From an uncultured Prevotella sp. (GTDB lineage: Bacteria > Bacteroidota > Bacteroidia > Bacteroidales > Bacteroidaceae), in NCBI GenBank assembly GCA_937877595.1, contig CALFIY010000004.1, positions 1-9,816 on the forward strand: DNA of 9,816 nucleotides, in the 5' to 3' direction. Below the pieces are notes generated by a model. That model was not told where the DNA came from, did no database searches, and worked only from the letters and a program-made list of their open reading frames with translations. Both the position numbers and the translations under genes were made by a program. This document shows positions 1 through 6,074 of this stretch, in pieces (position 1 is the first letter of the stretch; each line of letters begins with the position of its first letter).

Positions 1-64
1 TTTCCTTTGTCTGGTCATCAGACAAAACGGGAGTCAAAATGAAAACGGTTTCGTATTGATTCAT
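1..64 (-). CDS. rpsF: 30S ribosomal protein S6, N-terminal fragment (runs off the left edge)
   Basis: Reading leftwards from the ATG at 64-62 gives 21 codons, MNQYETVFILTPVLSDDQTK followed by E, open to the window edge. This matches the conserved start of Bacteroidales ribosomal protein S6: the first beta strand (YETVFILTPVLS) and the start of helix 1. S6 binds 16S rRNA together with S18 in the platform of the small subunit. In this phylum rpsF normally heads an rpsF-rpsR-rplI operon, so S18 and L9 genes are expected just outside the window (inference). The leader is very A/T-rich without a Shine-Dalgarno sequence, usual for Bacteroidetes ribosomal genes. A good sigma-ABfr promoter lies upstream at 115-146, giving a predicted leader of about 44 nt. 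The gene is cut by the window, not truncated in nature as far as can be seen. Confidence 0.9.
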   Translation of the reverse strand, partial: MNQYETVFILTPVLSDDQTKE

Positions 65-114
65 AATGATTAAAAATAAAAAAATAAATGTTATGCTCTT
101 GTGTAAAGCGGCTG

Positions 115-146
115 CAAAGGTAGGAATATTTCACATAATGCACAAA
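115..146 (-). promoter_or_regulatory. sigma-ABfr promoter of rpsF
   Basis: On the minus strand there is a -33 element TTTG (146-143), a 20-nt spacer and a -7 element TACCTTTG (122-115). This fits the Bacteroidetes housekeeping consensus TTTG/TAnnTTTG. The predicted transcription start is near 108, about 44 nt before the rpsF ATG at 64. The -33 element lies inside a TTTTGTGCA motif that recurs upstream of the porin gene. Confidence 0.8.
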
Positions 147-161
147 AATAATGCCGCTTTT

Positions 162-193
162 TTTCTTATGTTCTCGCGTTTTTCTTAATTTTG
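162..193 (+). promoter_or_regulatory. sigma-ABfr promoter of the GH3 gene
   Basis: On the plus strand TTTC (162-165) is followed after 20 nt by TAATTTTG (186-193), a full match to the TAnnTTTG -7 box with a one-base deviation in the -33 box. The predicted start is near 200, leaving a leader of about 33 nt before the ATG at 234. The promoter is divergent from that of rpsF, with the two -33 elements about 16 nt apart. Confidence 0.65.
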
Positions 194-233
194 CTGACAA
201 ATCACCTAAAATTACACATGTTACTGATACCTT

Positions 234-2405
234 ATGAAGACTTGTTTTATTTCAGCACTGTTGGCGCTGTCGCTGTCGGCCACGGCACAACAACTACCTT
301 ACCAGAACAGTAGCCTGACGGCCGAGGAGCGTGCTACAGACCTGCTCGGACGTCTTACGATAGAGGAGAAAGCAAAACTTATGATGGACAACTCGCCGGC
401 AGTGGAGCGTCTCGGCATTCCAGCCTTCCAATGGTGGAACGAGGCGCTGCACGGAGTGGGGCGAAATGGCATCGCCACGGTGTTCCCCATCACTATGCAG
501 ATGGCTGCAACATGGAACGACCGTCTGGTTCATCAAGTGTTCACTGCCGTGAGCGACGAGGCGCGCGCCAAGCATCAGGAGGCAAAGCGCCAAGGCACCA
601 TGAAGCGCTATCAGGGCCTTTCGTTCTGGACTCCCAACATCAACATCTTCCGTGACCCACGCTGGGGCCGCGGCCAGGAGACATACGGCGAAGACCCGTT
701 CCTTACCACGCGCATGGGACTGGCTGTTGTGCGCGGCCTGCAAGGATATTCCTACGACGGCAAGGCTCCTGCAAGCCGCTATGCCAAACTGCTGGCCTGC
801 GCAAAGCACTTTGCCGTTCACAGCGGACCGGAATGGAACCGCCACAAGTTTGATGTGCAGCAGTTGCCGCCGCGTGACCTGTGGGAGACATACCTGCCGG
901 CATTCAAGTCGCTTGTCCAGGAAGGCGAAGTGGCTGAAATAATGTGCGCCTACCAGCGTATAGACGGCGACCCCTGTTGCGGCAATGCGCGTTTTGAGCA
1001 GCAGATATTGCGGCAGGAGTGGGGCTTCCGCGGACTGATAACGAGCGACTGCGGAGCCGTGCGCGACTTCCTGCCACAGTGGCATGCCGTATCGCCAGAC
1101 AGTGCAGCGGCAACGTCGCGTGCCATCCTGTCGGGCACCGATGTGGAGTGTGGCTCGATATATGAGAGTCTGCCGCAGGCCGTGCGCCGTGGAGATATCA
1201 GCGAGGCGCAGGTAGACCGTAGTCTGCACCGCCTGCTGACGGCACGTTTCCGTTTGGGCGACTTCGACGACGACAGCAAAGTGGAATGGACGAGCATACC
1301 ATACTCAGTGGTGCATAGCAAGGACCATCAGCAGTTGGCGCTGAAAGCAGCACGCGAGGGCATTGTGCTACTGAAGAACAACGGCATGCTGCCACTTGCT
1401 GCCAACGGCATAAAAGGCATTGCCATAATGGGTCCTAACGCCAACGACTCCGTGATGCAGTGGGGCAACTACAACGGAAAGGCTGCCCACACCATGACGG
1501 TGCTGCAGGCAATGCGCGAGCGACTTGGCGGCGACCTGCGCTATGTGAAGGGCTGCGAGATGCTCGAGGCTGGCGAGAGCAGCAATGCCGACTCGCTGCT
1601 GAAAGCACTGTCAGATATTTCGACTGTAGTCTTCGTGGGTGGCATATCGCCACGTCTCGAAGGTGAGGAGATGAAGCGCAGTGGCGAGGGCTTCTACAAG
1701 GGTGACCGCACGTCCATCGAACTGCCACGGGTGCAGCGCCAACTGTTGCGCCAACTGCACGAAGCAGGCAAACGCATTGTCTTGGTAAACTGTTCGGGCA
1801 GTGCAATGGCAATGACAGACGAGCAGCAGACATCGTGCGACGCCATAATACAGGCATGGTATGGCGGAGAATTTGGCGGACAGGCCGTGGCCGATGTCAT
1901 TACAGGCGAGTTCAATCCCTGCGGCCGACTGCCAGTCACCTTCTATCGTAGCACTGCCGACCTGCCCGATTTTGAAGACTACCGCATGCAGGGGCGCACA
2001 TACCGCTACTTTGATGGCGAAGTGCTCTATCCTTTCGGCTTCGGACTGTCGTATACCACGTTTGCCATCAACGATATTAAGATAGCCGATGCTGTCGACG
2101 GCGGCAAGGCATTGCGACTTACGGTGAGAAACACAGGCAAGAGGGAAGGTACGGAGGTTGTGCAGGTATACGTGCGCCGTACCGACGACGCCGACGGCCC
2201 GTTGCGCTCGCTGCGTGCCTATCAGCGAGTGACGCTGGACGGCGGACAGCAAACGCCAGTGACTATAGCACTGCCTCGCAACGCCTTTGAACTCTGGGAT
2301 GCTGCCACTCACACCATGCGCGTTGTTTCCGGCCAATACGAAATCATGGTCGGCACATCAAGCGCCGACCATGACTTGCAAAAGTTTATTGTAAGTATCA
2401 GGTAA
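234..2405 (+). CDS. Secreted glycoside hydrolase family 3, probable beta-xylosidase
   Basis: This is a 723-residue exo-acting GH3 enzyme that removes terminal beta-linked sugars. Residues 1-18 form a type I signal peptide ending ATA before QQ, so the enzyme is exported, probably to the periplasm. The (beta/alpha)8 domain covers about 30-340 and contains WWNEALHG (67-74), DPRWGRG (141-147), the sugar-binding KH pair (191-192) and the nucleophile Asp272 in SDCGAV. The alpha/beta sandwich domain (about 365-570) holds RLEGEE (474-479), the likely site of the acid/base glutamate. A fibronectin III-like domain follows (about 620-712). The WWNEALHG style is that of the BXL/beta-xylosidase branch, but arabinofuranosidase or beta-glucosidase activity is not excluded. 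There is no inserted PA14 domain. No SusC/SusD genes are adjacent, so it does not sit in a visible polysaccharide utilization locus. It converges on ilvD with a 2-nt gap. Confidence 0.9.
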   Translation: MKTCFISALLALSLSATAQQLPYQNSSLTAEERATDLLGRLTIEEKAKLMMDNSPAVERLGIPAFQWWNEALHGVGRNGIATVFPITMQMAATWNDRLVHQVFTAVSDEARAKHQEAKRQGTMKRYQGLSFWTPNINIFRDPRWGRGQETYGEDPFLTTRMGLAVVRGLQGYSYDGKAPASRYAKLLACAKHFAVHSGPEWNRHKFDVQQLPPRDLWETYLPAFKSLVQEGEVAEIMCAYQRIDGDPCCGNARFEQQILRQEWGFRGLITSDCGAVRDFLPQWHAVSPDSAAATSRAILSGTDVECGSIYESLPQAVRRGDISEAQVDRSLHRLLTARFRLGDFDDDSKVEWTSIPYSVVHSKDHQQLALKAAREGIVLLKNNGMLPLAANGIKGIAIMGPNANDSVMQWGNYNGKAAHTMTVLQAMRERLGGDLRYVKGCEMLEAGESSNADSLLKALSDISTVVFVGGISPRLEGEEMKRSGEGFYKGDRTSIELPRVQRQLLRQLHEAGKRIVLVNCSGSAMAMTDEQQTSCDAIIQAWYGGEFGGQAVADVITGEFNPCGRLPVTFYRSTADLPDFEDYRMQGRTYRYFDGEVLYPFGFGLSYTTFAINDIKIADAVDGGKALRLTVRNTGKREGTEVVQVYVRRTDDADGPLRSLRAYQRVTLDGGQQTPVTIALPRNAFELWDAATHTMRVVSGQYEIMVGTSSADHDLQKFIVSIR
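2344..2374. terminator. Perfect 11-bp hairpin inside the GH3 3' end; candidate ilvD terminator
   Basis: TCATGGTCGGC (2344-2354) and GCCGACCATGA (2364-2374) are perfect inverted repeats around a 9-nt loop. The hairpin lies within GH3 codons 704-714. It is 34 nt past the ilvD stop in the ilvD direction. Read on the minus strand the stem is followed by TTTCGTATT, a weak U-tract; read on the plus strand it is followed by CTTGCAAAAG, which is not a U-tract. The form therefore suits the leftward ilvD transcript better. It could also simply protect mRNA 3' ends of both convergent transcripts. Confidence 0.55.
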
Positions 2406-2407
2406 AA

Positions 2408-4210
2408 CTATTCTATAATCCGTACACCGCCCTTGTCTGCGCTCGAAACACTTTGAGCGTAGGCACGGAGGGCTTTTGACACCACGCGATTGCGCTTCAG
2501 GGGTTGCTGCGGACGTGCGGCAAGTTCCTCATCACTCAGTTTTACGTTGATGCTGCGTGCTGGAATATCTATGATTATGATATCTCCGTCTTTTATCTTG
2601 CCTATATTACCTCCGCTTGCAGCCTCTGGAGAAATGTGGCCAATGCTAAGGCCGCTCGTTCCGCCCGAGAAACGGCCGTCGGTAATGAGCGCACATTCCT
2701 TGCCCATGTGCATGCTCTTGATATAAGAGGTGGGGTAGAGCATTTCCTGCATTCCTGGGCCGCCCTTGGGGCCTTCGTGGGTTATCACCACGCAGTCGCC
2801 TTTCTTGACGCGTCCTCCAAGGATGCCCTCGCAGGCATCTTCCTGTGAGTCGAATACTACTGCCGGTCCTTCAAAGTGCCACAGGCTTTCGTCTACGCCA
2901 GCCGTCTTCACCACGCAGCCGTCCTGGGCAATGTTGCCGAAGAGCACGGCAAGTCCGCCATCCTTTGTGTAGGCATGTTCAATGTCGCGGATGCAGCCGT
3001 TGGTGCGGTCGGTGTCAAGCGCACCCCATTCTGCCGACTGCGAACCCATCTTGGTCGAGAATTTATTGCCTGGGGCTGACTGATATATGCGGTTTGCCTC
3101 GGCATCGATGCCACCGTCTACTATGCTGTATTTGCGAATGGCGTCATCCAGCGTCATACCGTCGACACGTGGCGCGGAACCGTCGATAAGGCCGCCCTTT
3201 GCCAGTTCGTTCATTATCCCCAGTATGCCACCTGCGCGGCCACATTCCTGTACGGAGTACTTCTGTGTGTTTGGCGCAAGTTTGCAGAGACATGGTGTGC
3301 GACGGCTCAACTGGTCGATGTCTTTCATCGTGAAGTCAGCGCCAGCCTCCTGGGCAACAGCCAGCAGGTGGAGCACAGTGTTGGTGCTGCCGCCCATGGC
3401 AATGTCGAGCGTCATGGCGTTAAGGAAAGCCTTGCGCGTAGCAATGCTGCGGGGCAAAACCGACTCGTCGCCGTCTTCGTAGTAGGCCAGCGCATTTTTC
3501 ACTATCTGGCGCGCAGCCTGGCGGAACAGTTCTGTGCGGTTGGTGTGAGTGGCAAGGATGGTGCCATTGCCCGGCAGACTCAGACCGATGGCCTCGGTGA
3601 GCGAGTTCATGGAGTTGGCGGTGAACATGCCTGAGCAGGAGCCGCAGCCAGGACAGGCACAGCGCTCCAGTTCGTTCAATTCCTCGTCGCTAACCTCCGG
3701 GTCGGCACCTTTTACCATTGCTGTGATGAGGTCGGCGTTCTCTCCGCGCCAGCGGCCAGCCTCCATAGGACCGCCGCTAACGAAAACAGCAGGAATGTTG
3801 AGGCGCATGGCTGCCATCAGCATGCCCGGCGTAACCTTGTCGCAGTTGCTGATGCAAATCATGGCGTCGGCCTTGTGGGCGTTGACCATATACTCCACGC
3901 TGTCGGCGATGATGTCGCGCGAGGGCAGAGAGTAGAGCATGCCGTCGTGACCCATGGCGATACCGTCGTCAATGGCGATGGTATTGAACTCGGCTGCGTA
4001 GCAGCCCATCTTCTCAATCTCTTCACGCACTACCTGGCCTATCTCGTGCAGATGTGTATGTCCGGGGACAAACTGTGTAAACGAGTTGACAATGGCTATG
4101 ATTGGCTTGCCAAACTGTTGTTGCTTCATACCGGTGGCAACCCATAGTGCACGGGCACCAGCCATTCTTCTTCCCTCAGTGCATACGGCACTGCGCAATG
4201 CGTGTTTCAT
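2408..4210 (-). CDS. ilvD: Dihydroxy-acid dehydratase
   Basis: This is a 600-residue cytoplasmic iron-sulfur dehydratase (EC 4.2.1.9) that converts 2,3-dihydroxy-isovalerate and its methylvalerate homologue to the 2-keto acids, the third common step of valine and isoleucine synthesis. It is close in length and sequence to E. coli IlvD (616 residues). Visible motifs are NSFTQFVPGH (42-51), DDGIAMGHDGMLYSLPSR (81-98), SNCDKVTPGM with Cys123 and Lys124 (121-130), CPGCGSCSGMFTANSMN with Cys186, Cys189 and Cys192 (186-202), and GRFSGGTSG (512-520) carrying the probable catalytic serine. Having VNSFTQ where [2Fe-2S] family members carry an extra cysteine suggests the E. coli-like, oxygen-labile [4Fe-4S] type (inference), which would suit an anaerobe. 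ilvBN and ilvC, often linked to it in Bacteroidales, are not beside it here. The leader has no recognizable promoter. Confidence 0.97.
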   Translation of the reverse strand: MKHALRSAVCTEGRRMAGARALWVATGMKQQQFGKPIIAIVNSFTQFVPGHTHLHEIGQVVREEIEKMGCYAAEFNTIAIDDGIAMGHDGMLYSLPSRDIIADSVEYMVNAHKADAMICISNCDKVTPGMLMAAMRLNIPAVFVSGGPMEAGRWRGENADLITAMVKGADPEVSDEELNELERCACPGCGSCSGMFTANSMNSLTEAIGLSLPGNGTILATHTNRTELFRQAARQIVKNALAYYEDGDESVLPRSIATRKAFLNAMTLDIAMGGSTNTVLHLLAVAQEAGADFTMKDIDQLSRRTPCLCKLAPNTQKYSVQECGRAGGILGIMNELAKGGLIDGSAPRVDGMTLDDAIRKYSIVDGGIDAEANRIYQSAPGNKFSTKMGSQSAEWGALDTDRTNGCIRDIEHAYTKDGGLAVLFGNIAQDGCVVKTAGVDESLWHFEGPAVVFDSQEDACEGILGGRVKKGDCVVITHEGPKGGPGMQEMLYPTSYIKSMHMGKECALITDGRFSGGTSGLSIGHISPEAASGGNIGKIKDGDIIIIDIPARSINVKLSDEELAARPQQPLKRNRVVSKALRAYAQSVSSADKGGVRIIE

Positions 4211-4259
4211 ACTGTGAGATTAGGATTTTATAATTTGTATTAGGATAATTCTTTGCTTA

Positions 4260-5885
4260 TCAGAAGTCTATCTGACAACTTGCACCGAGCACGCGGTTGG
4301 TACGGGTGAAGATGTCGCTTACACCAGCCACGGGATAATTGTCACGATGGTATTTGTCGTACGTAGTCTGGAAGTAGGCAGCGGAAAGTGTCACGTTCTC
4401 CTTGGCCTTGTAACTGAAGCCGAAGCCAAGGCTGTAACTGTTGACGACAAATGACATGTCGTTCATGTAGGCGTCGCTCAGTCCGTAGCGTGTCAACTGG
4501 CCGCCTGCTGCAGCCGACAGTTTCTCGGTGACATCCCACTCAGCGCCAAGCAGATACTCGTTTGTGTTGTGCTGCAGCAGGTCCTGAGTGTTGTTATACC
4601 ACTCTGCATCTTTGTCAAAGTAGTGGTGCCAGCCGGCATTGATGCGTATCACGTCAATGGGGCTCCACTGTGCACCGAGAGTAAGCAGTGCAGGCTGGTC
4701 CTCATTGACTTTCTCGCCGTCGCGGAACTTGTTGACGGTAGCAATCTCGCTTGCCTCGTTGACCGTCGACTCGTTTTTCATGCGGATCTGAGTCTTGAAC
4801 TCGTATTTTGCTGCGAAGTTGAAGTTGTTGTAACGCCAGTCGACGCCGATAACAGGAGCCGCGCCTACGCTGGTCTGGTTGCACAGCAGGTTGACACCTT
4901 CGGAATATTTGGCCAGTGTTGCCAGTTGGCCCTGACTTGCTGACAATTCGTTCATGCCAGCAGTAAGTTTTGCCTTGGCAGTTGACAGCGTGGTCTGCTG
5001 CTCTTGTGTCAGTGGCATTACGCCAGCCTGATTATACTGCTCAATGGTATTGATAAGTTCAAGATGCGACTGTCCTGCGGCAGCAAGTTGCTGAGCCTGA
5101 ACGGGAACGTTGGGAAGGAAATCGCCGAAGTCTACATAAACGCCGCCGGTCTTTACCATGATGTTGCTAATCTTTGCTTTGTAGGTTGCCTTGCCGTAGA
5201 GAAGACGCAGACCGCCGTAGACAGAGAGGTCTTTGTTTACCTTGTAGGCAGTACCCAACTGGAAACCGTAGTAGTACTGGCGGCCTTCCATGAAACTGTT
5301 CATGTCGTATCCGGCAACGTTGTTGTTCTGAACTTCGGCAGGTGCTGACTTGCCCAGCATTGCATAGTAAGGAGCAAACTGCGCTGTGACGTCATTCATC
5401 TCTGTTGCCTTTTTGTCAAGAGTCATAAAACTGTTGGCTATGCTGCCTACTACGCTTTCGAAAGAGCCAAGTCCGTCATCGAAACTACACTTTCCGCCAC
5501 CGCCAGGAATGGAGAAATTGAACTGGACGCTCCAGTTGCCTTTGTTGTAAGCGGCCTGCAGGGAGGGAATAACAGGAGCATCGGCCACACCCTGGTATTC
5601 CTTTATGGTATTACCGTCGTTCTTCTTGCCTAATGCAAAGAGGGGATTGGTGGATGTGATGGTGCGGGTCTGGTGGGCGTACTGCCAGTTGAAGGCAATG
5701 TGGAAACCTTCGGGCAAGAAGATTACGCCGGCAGGGTTGCTGTATACGCCGTCGAGACCGATAGCGGCATCGCGGGCAGGGTTCTTCAAGAACATTACGC
5801 TTTGGTTGGTGTTGGTCAGAATACCTCCAGCCAAGGCGTTAACAGTCATCATGAAAACAAAAATTACTGAAACAATCTTTCTCAT
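4260..5885 (-). CDS. OmpP1/FadL-family outer membrane transport protein
   Basis: This 541-residue outer membrane beta-barrel belongs to the FadL/TodX family, whose members let hydrophobic compounds such as long-chain fatty acids cross the outer membrane. The signal peptide is residues 1-19 (NALA before GG). The mature N-terminus, GGILTNTNQSVMFLKNPARD (20-39) followed by GLDGVYSNPAGV (43-54), is typical of the Bacteroidales branch and corresponds to the FadL hatch. Alternating beta strands follow, and the protein ends in Phe541, the usual barrel-assembly signal. Residues about 258-335 are an Ala/Gln/Leu-rich, probably helical insertion, after which the barrel resumes at VIGVDWRYNNFNFAAKYEFK (345-364). 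The true substrate cannot be read from sequence. The gene has its own promoter at 5938-5969; ilvD follows 49 nt downstream on the same strand without a clear terminator between. Confidence 0.88.
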   Translation of the reverse strand: MRKIVSVIFVFMMTVNALAGGILTNTNQSVMFLKNPARDAAIGLDGVYSNPAGVIFLPEGFHIAFNWQYAHQTRTITSTNPLFALGKKNDGNTIKEYQGVADAPVIPSLQAAYNKGNWSVQFNFSIPGGGGKCSFDDGLGSFESVVGSIANSFMTLDKKATEMNDVTAQFAPYYAMLGKSAPAEVQNNNVAGYDMNSFMEGRQYYYGFQLGTAYKVNKDLSVYGGLRLLYGKATYKAKISNIMVKTGGVYVDFGDFLPNVPVQAQQLAAAGQSHLELINTIEQYNQAGVMPLTQEQQTTLSTAKAKLTAGMNELSASQGQLATLAKYSEGVNLLCNQTSVGAAPVIGVDWRYNNFNFAAKYEFKTQIRMKNESTVNEASEIATVNKFRDGEKVNEDQPALLTLGAQWSPIDVIRINAGWHHYFDKDAEWYNNTQDLLQHNTNEYLLGAEWDVTEKLSAAAGGQLTRYGLSDAYMNDMSFVVNSYSLGFGFSYKAKENVTLSAAYFQTTYDKYHRDNYPVAGVSDIFTRTNRVLGASCQIDF

Positions 5886-5937
5886 CTTTTTAACCTTTAA
5901 TCCTGTGATTTTTAAAAATTTTTACTAAAATCGGCTG

Positions 5938-5969
5938 CAAAGGTACATGTATTGCACAAAAGCGAGAAA
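5938..5969 (-). promoter_or_regulatory. sigma-ABfr promoter of the OmpP1/FadL gene
   Basis: On the minus strand TTTC (5969-5966) precedes, by 20 nt, the -7 box TACCTTTG (5945-5938). The predicted start is near 5931, giving a leader of about 46 nt before the ATG at 5885. The -7 box and the next six bases, TACCTTTGCAGCCG (5945-5932), are identical to the rpsF promoter at 122-109. Confidence 0.72.
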
Positions 5970-6017
5970 AAAGTGCATAAACTATTAACGCTTATTAACT
6001 GAAATTGATTTAGGTCA

Positions 6018-6046
6018 TGCACATAAGTTGTGATGTGTGCACAAAA
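6018..6046. promoter_or_regulatory. Nested inverted repeats upstream of the porin promoter; possible operator
   Basis: TGCACA (6018-6023) and TGTGCA (6036-6041) are inverted repeats with a 12-nt spacer. TTGTG (6028-6032) and CACAA (6040-6044) form a second overlapping inverted repeat with a 7-nt spacer. The region lies between the flippase stop (6075) and the porin promoter. No T-run follows on either strand, so a terminator is less likely than a protein-binding site. The arms are short and chance cannot be excluded. Confidence 0.3.
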
Positions 6047-6074
6047 TCAGCGAAAATGAGTAGAAAAGTGATAG

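Noticed and set aside
65..108. Possible S6:S18-binding autoregulatory leader of rpsF
   Set aside because: The predicted leader is short and almost entirely A/T; I could not find a hairpin with the characteristic CCG bulge.
18..200. A 60-codon open frame on the minus strand across the rpsF promoter
   Set aside because: It runs through both promoters and into rpsF in a different frame; no family resemblance.
294..1229. A 311-codon open frame on the minus strand within the GH3 gene
   Set aside because: It lies wholly antisense to a GH3 gene with clear motifs; the translation has no recognizable domain and is rich in Cys, His, Arg and Ala, as expected from the reverse reading of this codon usage.
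4221..4250. Direct repeats TAGGATTTTA and TAGGATAATT upstream of ilvD
   Set aside because: They are short and A/T-rich, with no paired structure or known operator resemblance; chance is a sufficient explanation.
5886..6074. Small RNA or small gene between the porin and flippase genes
   Set aside because: No start-stop frame with coding character or stable hairpin with T-run was found; the stretch is explained by the porin promoter, its leader and short repeats.
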